Shown here: piece after piece, positions 8,957-20,564 of the stretch | How the letters are laid out: every line of letters begins with the position of its first letter | Numbering within the stretch: the stretch's first letter is position 1 | Assembly (NCBI RefSeq): GCF_003060865.1 | Contig: NZ_CP028920.1 | Location: forward strand, 1 to 64,000 | Direction of reading: 5' to 3' | Length of the DNA: 64,000 bases | Origin: Gemmobacter aquarius | GTDB taxonomy: Bacteria; Pseudomonadota; Alphaproteobacteria; Rhodobacterales; Rhodobacteraceae | The notes under the pieces: model-generated | What the model was told of the DNA's origin: nothing | The model's database searches: none | The model's input: only the letters and a program-made list of their open reading frames with translations | Position numbers and translations under genes: made by a program

Positions 8957-10086
8957 CAGAACAGTCCCCCCAGGTCAATGGCATCCGCATCAAGGCCCCG
9001 TTTCATGGCGCGGTCGGTCGGGCTGCCGTTCAGGATCAGATCAAACCCCACGGCGGTCGCAACCAGGGTAACATCCGCGCGGCCAGGATGGGCGCACCCT
9101 TTGCCACAGCCCGACACATGCAGCAGGCGGCCAGTTGGCACCTGAGGGGCCAGGCGCCGCGCCAGATCACGCACCGCAGCCCGCCCTTGCAGGCAGGCGG
9201 GGGCGCCAGAGCAGGCCTCGACCCGCCGGATCGGATCGTCGGGGTCGGTGATCAGACCGGGCAGCGCCGGCATGACAGACACCCCCTCGATCAGCAGCAT
9301 CCGCCAGGGCGTCATCCGCAGAGGGCCAAGATCGGCCAGTCCCGCAAGGGCTTCGGCCTGCATCTGGCCAAAGGCCACACCCACCAGCGCACCCTGCGCC
9401 ACCAACCCCGGCTGCGGCAGTACAGCCTTTGGGGCGGGGGCAACCGTGCCGGTCAGCGCGTCCGTGGGCCGCACGCCGCGCCCGATCAGATCCGCCATCC
9501 GGCCCCGGCCATCGCTGACCCCGCCTGCCGCCACGAACCATCGCGCCAAATCGACAGCGGCCGCCGCACCGTCGTCCACCGGCGCCCCCAGCGCAGCACC
9601 GTCGCAGCGAATAAGCAATCGCCCATCCGCCGCACGTTCCAGCCGGATGTCGCCCGAGATGTCGCCCATCATCGGCACCGGGCCGCTATCGACGACAAAA
9701 CCGAACTTTCCCGGCAAGGGGGGCATCTGACCCAAAGCTCCGGCCAAGGCGGACGCCAACCGCAGGGTTTCCACATCGGCAAAGGGCGTGACCAGAATGT
9801 TGCGCCGCTGTTCGGCCTCGGGCGAGGCGTCGATCAGGTCCATCCCACGCAAGCCGACGATCAATGCGGAATGCGACGCCGCAGTCACGCCGCGCACCTG
9901 CACATTGCCGCGCGCCGACAGGTCGATCAGCCCATTGCCATACGCGCGCGCCGCAGCCGCCAGCCCGCGTGCCTGATCCTGGGACAGCCGGCCCAAGGGA
10001 GGGCGCACCCGCACCACCAGCCCGTCGCCGGACTCCATGGGGCGCAACGCACCCGGGCACCAGCCCTGGACCTGAAACTCGTTCAT
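8956..10086 (-). CDS. cobG: Precorrin-3B synthase CobG
   Basis: Oxygen-dependent mono-oxygenase that hydroxylates C-20 and forms the gamma-lactone of precorrin-3B, the step that defines the aerobic route. 376 residues, sulfite/nitrite-reductase fold. The C-terminal part has four cysteines suited to a [4Fe-4S] cluster, in CSGAPACLQG and HVSGCGKGCAHPGRAD; the N-terminal ferredoxin-like half contains NGLIDLSARGNVQVRG. ATG 10086 overlaps the cobN stop. Its presence means this cluster needs oxygen. Confidence 0.95.
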   Translation of the reverse strand: MNEFQVQGWCPGALRPMESGDGLVVRVRPPLGRLSQDQARGLAAAARAYGNGLIDLSARGNVQVRGVTAASHSALIVGLRGMDLIDASPEAEQRRNILVTPFADVETLRLASALAGALGQMPPLPGKFGFVVDSGPVPMMGDISGDIRLERAADGRLLIRCDGAALGAPVDDGAAAAVDLARWFVAAGGVSDGRGRMADLIGRGVRPTDALTGTVAPAPKAVLPQPGLVAQGALVGVAFGQMQAEALAGLADLGPLRMTPWRMLLIEGVSVMPALPGLITDPDDPIRRVEACSGAPACLQGRAAVRDLARRLAPQVPTGRLLHVSGCGKGCAHPGRADVTLVATAVGFDLILNGSPTDRAMKRGLDADAIDLGGLF

Positions 10087-13000
10087 GCCTGCACCTGAAG
10101 CATGGCCGCGATGGAATTGCGCCGCGTCACCCAGAGCCCGGCTTCGGCCAGGCGGCGAAACAGATCGCGCAGGGCTTCAAGGGCTTGCGGATTGTGCTGC
10201 GCCATAAAGGCCACCAGATCGTTGCGGCCCAGCGTCGCCTCGTGATACAGGTCGAACAGATGCGGCGGCACCACGCCCGCCAGATGGGCAAAGGCCGCCA
10301 AGTGATCGGCGGTCGCGGCAATCTCGGCGGCACCGCGATAGCCGTGGCGCATCATCCCGTGGGCCCAAGCCGGATCCGCCGCGCGGGCGCGCACCACGCG
10401 AGCGATTTCTTCGGACAAGCTGCGGGCACGGGGGCGGTCGGGTTGCGTGGCATCAAGATGATAAAGGGCGGGTTGCGCCGCCCCCAGTCGGGCAAGCGCG
10501 GCAGCAAACCCCGCCTCATGCGCCGCGTAATCGGCCGCCAGCAACAGATCGCTTTCGGGCAGATCCTGAGCATGCACAAAGCTGTCTGCGCTGCGCAAGC
10601 GGGCCTCCAGCCCGGCACGGTCACTGTGCGATTGCCCGTCCGCGCCGATCGCCCAACTGGAGGCCGCGATCCACGCCTCGCCCGCTGCGGCACGCGCTTC
10701 GTCGGTGAATGCGTCCATGGCAGTGCCCATGCCCAGCCCATACATGCCCGGTTTTGGGCCATAGACCCGTGCGGCGGCATCGCGGTAGGGGTTGTCCTCG
10801 GGGGCCTCGTCGCGGTCGGCCAGCATTTTGGCCCCGGTTTCAAACAGCGTCGCCAGCCCGGGAAACACATCCCGGAACAGGCCCGACACCCGCAGCGTCA
10901 CATCTATGCGCGGGCGGCGCAGCAAGGCCAGCGGCACGACCTCGACACCCGACACACGCGCCGACCCTGCGTCCCAGACCGGGGCCAGCCCGGCCAGATG
11001 CAGCGCCATGGCGAATTCCTCGCCGGCGGTGCGCATGGTGGCGCTGCCCCACAGATCGACCACCAGCCCGCGCGGCCAGTCGCCGTGATCCTGCAAATGC
11101 CGGCGCAACAGTTCCTCGGCCAGCTTGACGCCCTGCGTTTGCGCGGCCCGACTGGGCACGGCGCGCGGATCGACCGCGAACAGGTTGCGCCCGGTTGGCA
11201 ACACATCAGACCGCCCCCGCGCGGGCGACCCTGATGGGCCCGGCGCGACCCGAAGCCCCGCCAGAGCCCGCATCAGCCCGTCGCGTTCTGCCGCACCGCA
11301 AGCGCCGCGCCCCAGCACGTGCAACCCGTCGCCATATTGGCTTTCCTTGATGTCGCAGACAAAGCGGTCGATGCGGGTGATCGCCTCGGCAGGGCTGGCG
11401 CCCTCTGGAATGCCCAGATCGGTCTCGACGCCAGATGCCTGCGCTTCGCTGCGGATCTCGGAGATCAGCCGGTTGCGGCGACCAGGGTCCAACCCGTCGG
11501 CGGTGGAATATTCGTCCAATAGCCGTTCCAGACGGTGCATCCCTTCGGGCACCACGGCGGCGCGCAAGGGCGGCGGCATGTGGCCAAGGGTCAGCGCGCC
11601 GATGCGCCGCTTGGCCTGTGCGGCCTCGCCCGGATCGTTAACGATAAACGGATAGATCACCGGCAGATCGCCCACCAGCGCCTCGGGCCAGCAGGCGGCG
11701 GAAAGCGCCACCGATTTGCCCGGCAGCCATTCCAGCGTGCCATGCGCACCCATGTGCAGGATAGCGTGCAACCCCTGCGCGCGCAGCCACAGATAGAACG
11801 CCACATAGCCATGCCGGGGCACGCGCGACAGATCATGGTATTCGCCGTCGCGCAGGGCGACCTCGCCGCGTTCGGGTTGCAGCGCCACCAGTACGTCCCC
11901 AGCCCTCGTCGCGGCAAAATGGAACGCGCCATCGCGGCAGGCAGGGTCATCCTCGGGCGCGCTCCACGCGCCGTACAGCGCGTCGCGCAAAGGATCAGGC
12001 AGACTGGTCAGCGCGGCCAGATAGTCCTTCAGCGGCCATGCCAGCGTGTCGTTTTGCAAGGCTGGGGCCAGCGCGCATGGCCGCGCGCCATAGCCCGCCG
12101 CGCCCAGATCGGCCAGCAGGCCTTCGGTCGAGGCCAGCGCATCCAACCCCACCGCATGCGCCATCTGATGCGGGCGACCGGGATAGGTGGACAGGATCAC
12201 TGCCAGACGGCGCTGGTCAACCGGCGTTTGCGCCAGCCGCAGCCAGCCCATGACCCGCGCCACCACGGCAGCCACCCGGTCCCGGTCCGCCCGATGGGCA
12301 AAGCGCGAAAATTGCAGGTCGGGATCGCGTTTGGCCGCAGTCTTGAAGGACACAAGGCCCGCGAACAGCCGCCCGTCCACCTCGGGCAGCACGACATGCA
12401 TCGCAAGGTCTGCCGGTGACAGGCCACGATCCGACCCGGCCCAGTCGCGGCGGCGCGCGGTGGACAGCGCTACCTGAAACACCGGGCACCCCGCCACGTC
12501 AAACGGTGTGGACCCATCATCGCCGCGCGCCGAAAAGGCGGTTGCGTTGATGATCGCAGGCGGACATGCCTGCGCCAGCACGGGGCGCAGCCAATCGGCA
12601 AAACCCGGCGCCTTGAGCGACGGCGCAAAGACGCCCACCGCAGACACGCCCTGCGCACGCAGGCCAAGGATCAGCGCGTCGATGGGGCCGGTATCGGCCG
12701 CCGTAAGATAACTGCGATAGAAACTCACCAGCACGACCCGCCCCGGCGGCAGGTCCGCGATCACGCCCTGATCGGGGTCATAGATCCCCATGTCGGGCAT
12801 CCGTTTATCGCCCGGCACCGGCCCGGCATACAGCCCCGCTGCCAGCGCCAGTTGCGCCAGCGCCGCCTGCGCTGCCACCGCGCCGCCCGCGTCACACAAA
12901 TCCTGCAACCGCCGCAAGGTGGAGACCGGCAGGGTCGAGGCTGTATCCAGCGCCGGGTCCACCCGCCCGTCCGCAGGCAGCACCGCCAGCGCGATCCCCC

Positions 13001-13319
13001 GCCTGCGTGCCATGTCCTGCACCGACGCAATGCCGTAAGGCCAATAGGCTTCGCCGCCGATCAGGCGGATCAAGATTGCCTTTGCCCTCGACAGCGTCCG
13101 CTCGACATAGGTATCGACCGAGACGGGATGTTTCAGCGCAACAATATTTTGAAGCCGCAGGGACGGAAGACCGCCGCCAGCCCGCTGCCAGCCGGCCGCA
13201 AACGCGCCAAGGTCGCTGTCGGAAAACGACAGGACCACCAGATCGGCAGGGTCCTGCCCCGGATCAAACGGCGCCTCGGCCGTGTCCAACCCCCGACTGT
13301 CGCGAAAGACGACGTGCAT
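10083..13319 (-). CDS. cobN: Cobaltochelatase subunit CobN
   Basis: Large subunit of the ATP-dependent CobNST chelatase, which inserts cobalt into hydrogenobyrinic acid a,c-diamide. 1078 residues, somewhat shorter than many CobN proteins (about 1200 or more) but complete from MHVVFRDSRGLD to MLQVQA. Family regions include HMGAHGTLEWLPGKSVALS in the middle and KESQYGDGLHVLGR. The small AAA+ subunits CobS and CobT are not in this window and must be elsewhere for the enzyme to work. Lies ten bases downstream of cobW and overlaps cobG. Frame intact over 3.2 kb, in contrast to the genes distal to cobL. Confidence 0.94.
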   Translation of the reverse strand: MHVVFRDSRGLDTAEAPFDPGQDPADLVVLSFSDSDLGAFAAGWQRAGGGLPSLRLQNIVALKHPVSVDTYVERTLSRAKAILIRLIGGEAYWPYGIASVQDMARRRGIALAVLPADGRVDPALDTASTLPVSTLRRLQDLCDAGGAVAAQAALAQLALAAGLYAGPVPGDKRMPDMGIYDPDQGVIADLPPGRVVLVSFYRSYLTAADTGPIDALILGLRAQGVSAVGVFAPSLKAPGFADWLRPVLAQACPPAIINATAFSARGDDGSTPFDVAGCPVFQVALSTARRRDWAGSDRGLSPADLAMHVVLPEVDGRLFAGLVSFKTAAKRDPDLQFSRFAHRADRDRVAAVVARVMGWLRLAQTPVDQRRLAVILSTYPGRPHQMAHAVGLDALASTEGLLADLGAAGYGARPCALAPALQNDTLAWPLKDYLAALTSLPDPLRDALYGAWSAPEDDPACRDGAFHFAATRAGDVLVALQPERGEVALRDGEYHDLSRVPRHGYVAFYLWLRAQGLHAILHMGAHGTLEWLPGKSVALSAACWPEALVGDLPVIYPFIVNDPGEAAQAKRRIGALTLGHMPPPLRAAVVPEGMHRLERLLDEYSTADGLDPGRRNRLISEIRSEAQASGVETDLGIPEGASPAEAITRIDRFVCDIKESQYGDGLHVLGRGACGAAERDGLMRALAGLRVAPGPSGSPARGRSDVLPTGRNLFAVDPRAVPSRAAQTQGVKLAEELLRRHLQDHGDWPRGLVVDLWGSATMRTAGEEFAMALHLAGLAPVWDAGSARVSGVEVVPLALLRRPRIDVTLRVSGLFRDVFPGLATLFETGAKMLADRDEAPEDNPYRDAAARVYGPKPGMYGLGMGTAMDAFTDEARAAAGEAWIAASSWAIGADGQSHSDRAGLEARLRSADSFVHAQDLPESDLLLAADYAAHEAGFAAALARLGAAQPALYHLDATQPDRPRARSLSEEIARVVRARAADPAWAHGMMRHGYRGAAEIAATADHLAAFAHLAGVVPPHLFDLYHEATLGRNDLVAFMAQHNPQALEALRDLFRRLAEAGLWVTRRNSIAAMLQVQA

Positions 13320-13328
13320 CGCGGGTCC

Positions 13329-14363
13329 TTATGCCTCCAGCGCGGCGCGGATCGCGGCAGGGTCGATGTGGTGATGTTCCGCGATCACCACCAGCCGCGA
13401 CTGGCGCGGCCCATCACCCCACGGTCGGTCATATTGGTGGCGCACCCGCTCTCCGACCGCCTGGACCAGCAGACGCATCGGCTTGCCCGTCACAGCGACA
13501 TGGCCCTTGACGCGCAGGATGTGCTGATTGCGCGCCAGACGCTGGATGCGCAGGGCCAAATCGTCGGGGTCGGTGATTTCGGGCAGATCGATCACCACGC
13601 TGTCGAAATCCTCGTGCTCGTGGTCATCCTCGCCGTCGTGATGGCTGGGGCGCGCGGCGATGTCATCCTCGGCAGCGGCGTTAAGGCCCAGGATGAGGCG
13701 CGGGTCGATCCGGCCATCCGTCACAGGCAGGATCGCCACCTTGCGCGACATCTCGGCCTCGATCACGCCGCGGGCGGCGGTCAGCCCCACCTCGCCTGCC
13801 AGATCGGCCTTGGTCAGCAGGATCAAGTCGGCGCACAGGATCTGATCCTCGAACACCTCGGACAGGGGGGTTTCGTGGTCGATGCTGTCATCCGCAGCAC
13901 GTTGCGCATCCACCGCCGCCACATCGGGGGCGAAGCGCCCGGCTGCCACCGCCTCGGCATCGGCCAGGCCAATCACGCCGTCAACGGTGATCCTTGACCG
14001 GATCGCGGGCCAGTCGAACGCCTTGAGAAGCGGTTTCGGCAGTGCAAGGCCCGAGGTTTCGATGAGGATGTGATCAGGGCGCACCGGCATTGCCATCAGC
14101 GCCTCGATCGTGGGGATGAAATCATCGGCCACGGTGCAGCAGATACAGCCATTGGCCAGCTCGACGATGTTTTCCACCGGGCAGTTTTCATCGGCGCAGG
14201 ATTTCAGGATGTCGCCATCCACCCCCACCGTGCCGAACTCGTTGACCAGGATCGCCAGACGCTTGCCTTGCGGGTTTTGCATCAGGTGGCGGATCAGCGT
14301 GGTCTTGCCTGCCCCCAGAAAGCCGGTGATGACGGTGACGGGGATTTTGGTCAGGTCGGTCAT
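13329..14363 (-). CDS. cobW: CobW-type GTP-binding metallochaperone
   Basis: G3E-family GTPase thought to help deliver cobalt to the chelatase. 344 residues. Walker A GFLGAGKTTLIRHL sits at residues 14-27, the metal-site motif ANGCICCTVADDF follows, and a His/Asp/Glu-rich stretch HHDGEDDHEHED lies in the linker before the C-terminal CobW domain. Placed between the DUF1636 gene (three-base gap) and cobN, immediately downstream of the B12 riboswitch, so repression by B12 is expected. Confidence 0.94.
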   Translation of the reverse strand: MTDLTKIPVTVITGFLGAGKTTLIRHLMQNPQGKRLAILVNEFGTVGVDGDILKSCADENCPVENIVELANGCICCTVADDFIPTIEALMAMPVRPDHILIETSGLALPKPLLKAFDWPAIRSRITVDGVIGLADAEAVAAGRFAPDVAAVDAQRAADDSIDHETPLSEVFEDQILCADLILLTKADLAGEVGLTAARGVIEAEMSRKVAILPVTDGRIDPRLILGLNAAAEDDIAARPSHHDGEDDHEHEDFDSVVIDLPEITDPDDLALRIQRLARNQHILRVKGHVAVTGKPMRLLVQAVGERVRHQYDRPWGDGPRQSRLVVIAEHHHIDPAAIRAALEA

Positions 14364-14366
14364 GGA

Positions 14367-14723
14367 TCAGGTCTCCAGCGGGGGAATGCGGGCAAGCGTT
14401 TGCTTGCGAAAGATGGTGGGGCGGTCGCGCCAGGGCACGATACCATCGGCAGAGCCGGCAAACAGCCCGGCCCCGCGCAGGATTTCGGGCACGTCATCGG
14501 TGGTCATCCGGCCATAGACATAAGACCAGCCGCCTGCTTTGCTGAGCGCGATCGCACAACCATGATCGCAGGCCGACAGACATTCCACCGCGCGCAGGGT
14601 CACGCCGTCGGGCAGGCCCGACTGCGCGACCGTGTCAAACAGGGTTTGACCGGGGGCGGTTTGCCCGTCGGGCAGCGGCTGACCAGCGCGGCAGGTGGTG
14701 CAGACATGCAAGACAGTCGTCAT
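14367..14723 (-). CDS. DUF1636 thioredoxin-like metal-binding protein
   Basis: 118-residue protein, first gene of the riboswitch-controlled operon. Cysteines sit in HVCTTCRAG near the N-terminus and in VECLSACDHGCAIAL, an arrangement like a [2Fe-2S] thioredoxin-like ferredoxin. DUF1636 proteins often sit next to cobW/cobN in alphaproteobacteria, but their role is unknown; an electron-transfer or cobalt-handling role would be inference. Start chosen at MTTVLHVCTTC (14723), because longer readings run into the riboswitch leader and contain low-complexity Arg-rich sequence. Confidence 0.85.
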   Translation of the reverse strand: MTTVLHVCTTCRAGQPLPDGQTAPGQTLFDTVAQSGLPDGVTLRAVECLSACDHGCAIALSKAGGWSYVYGRMTTDDVPEILRGAGLFAGSADGIVPWRDRPTIFRKQTLARIPPLET

Positions 14724-14825
14724 GGCCTCTCCCGTAAGTGTCGCACGGGGCAGCCTGCGGCATGGGCGTGATGCGCCCAAACTCCGAAGGTCGCGGAACA
14801 CCCCGTCCGCGCGTTTCAGTTCTGG

Positions 14826-15030
14826 AGCTGGCAGGTCTCCCGGCTTGCGGATCTCAAGGCGGGCGCAAGGCCTGCCCCGGCGGGCTGCCCGTCTTCCCGA
14901 ACCTTGCGGCCAGTGACGTGGGGCAGACCTTTCCGGTCACGGTCGCGGGGGCGGCTGCGCTTGGGGTTGCGGCAAGGCGTGCCGCAAATCCTGTCGCATT
15001 CCCTTTTCACCTGTCCTAAGACAGGCACCA
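14826..15030 (-). promoter_or_regulatory. Cobalamin (AdoCbl-type) riboswitch upstream of the cob operon
   Basis: Read on the minus strand, the leader has the conserved blocks of a B12 riboswitch in order: GGTGCC near 15024-15029, AGGTGAAAAGGGAA, a CCCCCGCGACCG core block, GTCACTGG, and the B12 box AGCCGGGAGACCTGCCAG at 14845-14828. It ends about 100 bases before the DUF1636 start. B12 binding should reduce expression of the downstream minus-strand operon. Expression platform not resolved by eye. Confidence 0.93.
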
Positions 15031-15090
15031 ACTCCTTCATGCCGTAGTCTGCCACAAGGATTGCGCTGTCAAGAACAAGGAAACGTCTCG

Positions 15091-15744
15091 ATGTCCGCCA
15101 CAAACGACACCTCCACCGAAGGCCCGGGGCCCGGTCAGGCCGACGATCTGGCCCGCCACGCAAGCAAGATGGCCAAGAAAAAGGCCGCCCGCGACAAGAT
15201 CATGGCTGGAAAAGCAGGCGAACGCGGGCTTTTGATCGTGCATACCGGGGCGGGCAAGGGCAAATCCTCGTCCGGGTTCGGCATGGTCTTGCGCTGCATC
15301 GCACATGGGATGCCCTGCGCCGTGGTGCAGTTCATCAAGGGCGCCTGGGACACCGGCGAGCGGCGCCTGATCGAGGGTCATTTCAGCGCCCTGTGCCAGT
15401 TTCACGCGATGGGCGAAGGCTTTACCTGGGAAACCCAGGACAAGGCCCGCGACATCGCCGCCGCCCGCGCCGGTTGGGAAAAGGCCAAGGAGCTGATCCG
15501 CAACCCCGATATCCGCTTTGTGCTGCTGGACGAGATCAACATCGCCCTGCGCTATGATTACCTTGATCTTGACGAGGTGCTGGCCTTCTTGCGCGCGGAA
15601 AAGCCGCCGCTGACCCATGTCTGCCTGACCGGGCGAAACGCCAAGGACGCATTGATCGAGGCCGCCGATCTGGTAACCGAGATGACGCTGATCAAGCATC
15701 CGTTCCGGTCGGGCATAAAAGCCCAGCCGGGGGTGGAGTTCTGA
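15091..15744 (+). CDS. cobO: Cob(I)yrinic acid a,c-diamide adenosyltransferase CobO
   Basis: Transfers the adenosyl group of ATP to cob(I)yrinic acid a,c-diamide, forming the Co-C bond. 217 residues, BtuR/CobO/CobP family; P-loop [15 protein letters not shown] near residues 51-65 and [16 protein letters not shown] downstream. Start ATG 15091 ([11 protein letters not shown]) is preceded by the purine-rich AAGGAAAC; an earlier in-frame start at 15061 lacks this. Transcribed away from the riboswitch operon; cobQ follows four bases later. Confidence 0.95.
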   Translation: MSATNDTSTEGPGPGQADDLARHASKMAKKKAARDKIMAGKAGERGLLIVHTGAGKGKSSSGFGMVLRCIAHGMPCAVVQFIKGAWDTGERRLIEGHFSALCQFHAMGEGFTWETQDKARDIAAARAGWEKAKELIRNPDIRFVLLDEINIALRYDYLDLDEVLAFLRAEKPPLTHVCLTGRNAKDALIEAADLVTEMTLIKHPFRSGIKAQPGVEF

Positions 15745-15748
15745 CGCG

Positions 15749-17206
15749 ATGCCCGCGCTGATGATCCAGGGCTGCGGGTCGAACGTCGGCAAGTCGATGC
15801 TGGTGGCAGGACTGTGTCGCGCGGCGGTGCGGCGCGGGCTGTCGGTCGCGCCGTTCAAGCCGCAGAACATGTCGAACAATGCCGCCGTCACCGCCGATGG
15901 CGGCGAGATCGGCCGCGCGCAGGCATTGCAGGCGATAGCCTGCGGGCTGGAGCCGGTGACCGACATGAACCCGGTGCTTCTCAAGCCCGAGTCCGAGGTG
16001 GGCGCGCAGGTGATCGTGCAGGGCAAGCGGCTGACGACCGCGCGGGCGCGCGATTATGCGGCGCTGAAACCGCAGTTGATGGGGGCGGTGCTGGACAGCT
16101 TCCATCGCTTGCGCGGGGCGCATGATCTGATGATCGTCGAAGGCGCGGGCAGCCCGGCAGAGGTGAACCTGCGCGCGGGCGACATTGCCAACATGGGCTT
16201 TGCCCGCGCCGCCGATGTGCCGGTGGTTCTGGTCGGCGACATTGACCGAGGCGGGGTGATCGCGCAGATCGTGGGCACGCAGGCGGTGATCGACGCGGGC
16301 GATGCGGGAATGGTTGCGGGGTTTGTCATCAACAAGTTTCGCGGTGATCCGCGATTGTTCGACGACGGCTATGCCTTCATTCAGGCGCGCACCGGCTGGC
16401 GCGGCTTTGGCGTGGTGCCGTGGTTTTCCAAGGCCCATCTCCTGCCCGCCGAAGATGCACAGGACATCGGGTCAAGCCCGCGCGGTCTTGGCGGCAATGA
16501 CGCCGTGACCATCGCCGCGCTCTGCTTTTCCCGTATCGCCAATTTCGACGACCTTGATCCGCTCAAGGCAGAACCGGGGGTCAATCTGGTGATGGTGCAA
16601 CCCGGGCAGGCCATTCCCGGAGACGCACGGCTCGTGATCCTGCCCGGGTCGAAATCGACGCGCGGTGATCTGGCGTTTCTGCGGGCGCAGGGCTGGGATG
16701 TGGATGTGGCCGCCCATATCCGGCGCGGCGGGCATGTGCTGGGCATCTGCGGCGGCTATCAGATGCTTGGCCAGTCAATTGCCGACCCCGACGGCATCGA
16801 GGGCCCTGCCGGAGAAACGCCCGGCCTTGGCCTGCTTGACGTGCATACCCTGATGACCCCCGACAAGCGTTTGTCGCGGGTGCGCGGCTGCCATTTGGCC
16901 AGCGGCCAGCCCATAGAGGGGTATGAGATCCATATCGGGCGCACCAGCGGCCCTGATCGCGCCCGCCCCTTTGCCCGGATCGACGGCCGCCCCGAGGGCG
17001 CGATCCATGTCCAAGGGCGCATCAGTGGCACCTATCTGCACGGCATGTTCCAGTCGGATGGCTTTCGCGCGGCGTTTCTTGCGGGTCTGGGGATCGACGC
17101 CGCCGGTCGCAGCCACAGCGCCGAGGTCGAGGCGACGCTTGACCTGCTAGCCGACCATCTGGAAACCCATTTGGACGTGCCGGGCCTGCTGGCGTTGGCA
17201 CGTTAG
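15749..17206 (+). CDS. cobQ: Cobyric acid synthase CobQ
   Basis: Glutamine-dependent amidation of side chains b, d, e and g of adenosylcobyrinic acid a,c-diamide. 485 residues. N-terminal P-loop-like [16 protein letters not shown], the typical [12 protein letters not shown], and a class-I glutaminase domain with the nucleophile in [11 protein letters not shown] and the catalytic His in GTYLHGMF. Stop 17204-17206 overlaps the convergent cobC stop. Confidence 0.96.
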   Translation: MPALMIQGCGSNVGKSMLVAGLCRAAVRRGLSVAPFKPQNMSNNAAVTADGGEIGRAQALQAIACGLEPVTDMNPVLLKPESEVGAQVIVQGKRLTTARARDYAALKPQLMGAVLDSFHRLRGAHDLMIVEGAGSPAEVNLRAGDIANMGFARAADVPVVLVGDIDRGGVIAQIVGTQAVIDAGDAGMVAGFVINKFRGDPRLFDDGYAFIQARTGWRGFGVVPWFSKAHLLPAEDAQDIGSSPRGLGGNDAVTIAALCFSRIANFDDLDPLKAEPGVNLVMVQPGQAIPGDARLVILPGSKSTRGDLAFLRAQGWDVDVAAHIRRGGHVLGICGGYQMLGQSIADPDGIEGPAGETPGLGLLDVHTLMTPDKRLSRVRGCHLASGQPIEGYEIHIGRTSGPDRARPFARIDGRPEGAIHVQGRISGTYLHGMFQSDGFRAAFLAGLGIDAAGRSHSAEVEATLDLLADHLETHLDVPGLLALAR

Positions 17207-18167
17207 GGCCGCAGGTCCTGCGAAAGGCGGTCCCACTCCGGCTCAGGTCCCGGCAGGCCCAGCCGAAGCAGGCAGCCCGACCAGGGGAAGATCCGGCTCC
17301 AGATCCTGTGGCGCGCCAGCCGGTGCTGCGCGGCTTCTGCGTCGGGCGTCTCATAAAGACGGAACAGCGTTGTGCCCCCGCTATCTTCCAACCCGCCACC
17401 CGGGCCAGATCATCGGCGCGGCCAGCGTCTAGTGCCAACTGCGCGCGCATTGCATCCGCCCAGCCCGTATCGGAGATCGCCTGCCGTCCGATCTCGATTG
17501 CCGGGCCAGAGACGGCCCAAGGCCCAGCCATCCGCGCCAGCGCCGCAATGTCGCTATCGGCCCCAAAGGCGAAGCCAAGCCGCAAGCCTGCCAGCCCGTA
17601 AAACTTACCAAAAGACCTCAGGATTAGCAGGTTATCCTGCCCTGCCCGCGGCAAAAGCGAAAGCCCGGGGGAGATGTCACCAAAGCTTTCGTCCACCACC
17701 AGAAACCCAACCTTTCGGGACAGGGTAAGCAAATCGTGCGGGGTATGGCGGCGCCCGTCGGGTTTATTGGGGTTCACCACCACGGCAAGGCTGGCACTGT
17801 GCAGGGCTTCTGGCGTGCTGACATTGGCAACATCCCAGCCTGCCTGTGACAGACACGCCGCGTGTTCGTTATAGGTCGGCCCCAGCACTGCCGCACGCCC
17901 GGCGGGCCGCAACAAGGGCATTAGTTGAATAGCCGCCTGCGCGCCCGCAAGCGCTATTCCGGCCGCTTGATCTGATGCTCCCCATGCGCGCGCCGCCTGC
18001 GCCACCAAACCCGCCTGACTTGCCCGAGTCGGCAGGCTGCGCCAACAGTCCGGGTCAAGCAGGGGCAATGGCCAAGGGCGGCGGTTGATACCCGTGCACA
18101 GGTCAATCCAGTCGCCCGTGCCGAAAACGGCCATCGCCTGATCCAGATTTCCGCCGTGATCGCGCAT
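17203..18167 (-). pseudogene. cobC: CobC-type PLP aminotransferase-fold enzyme, frameshifted
   Basis: Class-I aminotransferase-fold protein related to L-threonine-O-3-phosphate decarboxylase, expected to supply (R)-1-amino-2-propanol phosphate for the nucleotide loop. VVVNPNKPDGRR and the PLP-lysine region RSFGKFYGLAGLRLGF are intact. At the C-run 17375-17379 the frame is lost; adding one base gives GGTTLFRLYETPDAEAAQ and the proper end at 17203. Without repair a longer unrelated tail would be read across cobQ antisense. ATG 18167 has AGGAG seven bases upstream; ATG 18185, overlapping the bluE stop, is the alternative. Confidence 0.85.
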
Positions 18168-18181
18168 AGATGTGCTCCTTG

Positions 18182-20151
<1,970 letters not shown>

Positions 20152-20445
20152 TCACCTCCGAATTTCTCCGGCCAAAACAGCACGGCCATGAACTGCAAGC
20201 GTCGCCGTGAACCTCGGACAACCCAACTGCCGGATGACGTCTACGATGCGTGCGTCGTAAGCAGCCTGCCCGATGAGGCGACAAAGGTCAGAGGCATGAA
20301 ATTCCCGGTTGGAACTCGGCGCGGCGCGGATCTGGTCATGAAATTCCTGCATCTTGGGATCTTCTTTGGCCAACGGTTCTGGCTCAGATGAAGCTTTTGG
20401 AGCCGTGCTTGACGAACCGGTCCGCCAACGGCGCATGAACCCGAG
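20152..20445 (-). pseudogene. 3' fragment of a winged-helix (plasmid/ICE-type) protein
   Basis: Last 98 or so codons of a gene whose intact relative is at 51254-52099. The shared segments are LGFMRRWRT near the break, then QIRAAPSSNREFHASDLCRL and AVHGRAVLAGEI at the end. Similarity stops exactly at 20445/20446, where the left end of the transposon begins, so the N-terminal two thirds have been lost or displaced. The nucleotide sequences have clearly diverged, so this is a related allele and not a recent duplicate. An internal ATG at 20436 keeps an open frame, but a product is unlikely to be functional. Confidence 0.85.
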
Positions 20446-20501
20446 TGTCGCGTAGCCCTTAAATGCGGTATGCGAAAGTCAACAAAATCAAAGGGGCGGC
20501 T

Positions 20502-20553
20502 TTGCCATTAAATATGGTATCTTGCCTTTAAATTCGACATTCTTGCCATTAAA
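20502..20553. repeat. Left-end transposase-binding repeats
   Basis: Three direct copies of TTGCC(A/T)TTAAA at 20502-20512, 20522-20532 and 20543-20553, spaced 20-21 bases apart, plus a degenerate copy GCCCTTAAATGCGGTA at 20455-20470. Two turns of helix between copies is the arrangement expected for binding sites of a Tn7/Tn5053-type DDE transposase. Confidence 0.7.
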
Positions 20554-20564
20554 GCTGACACAGG

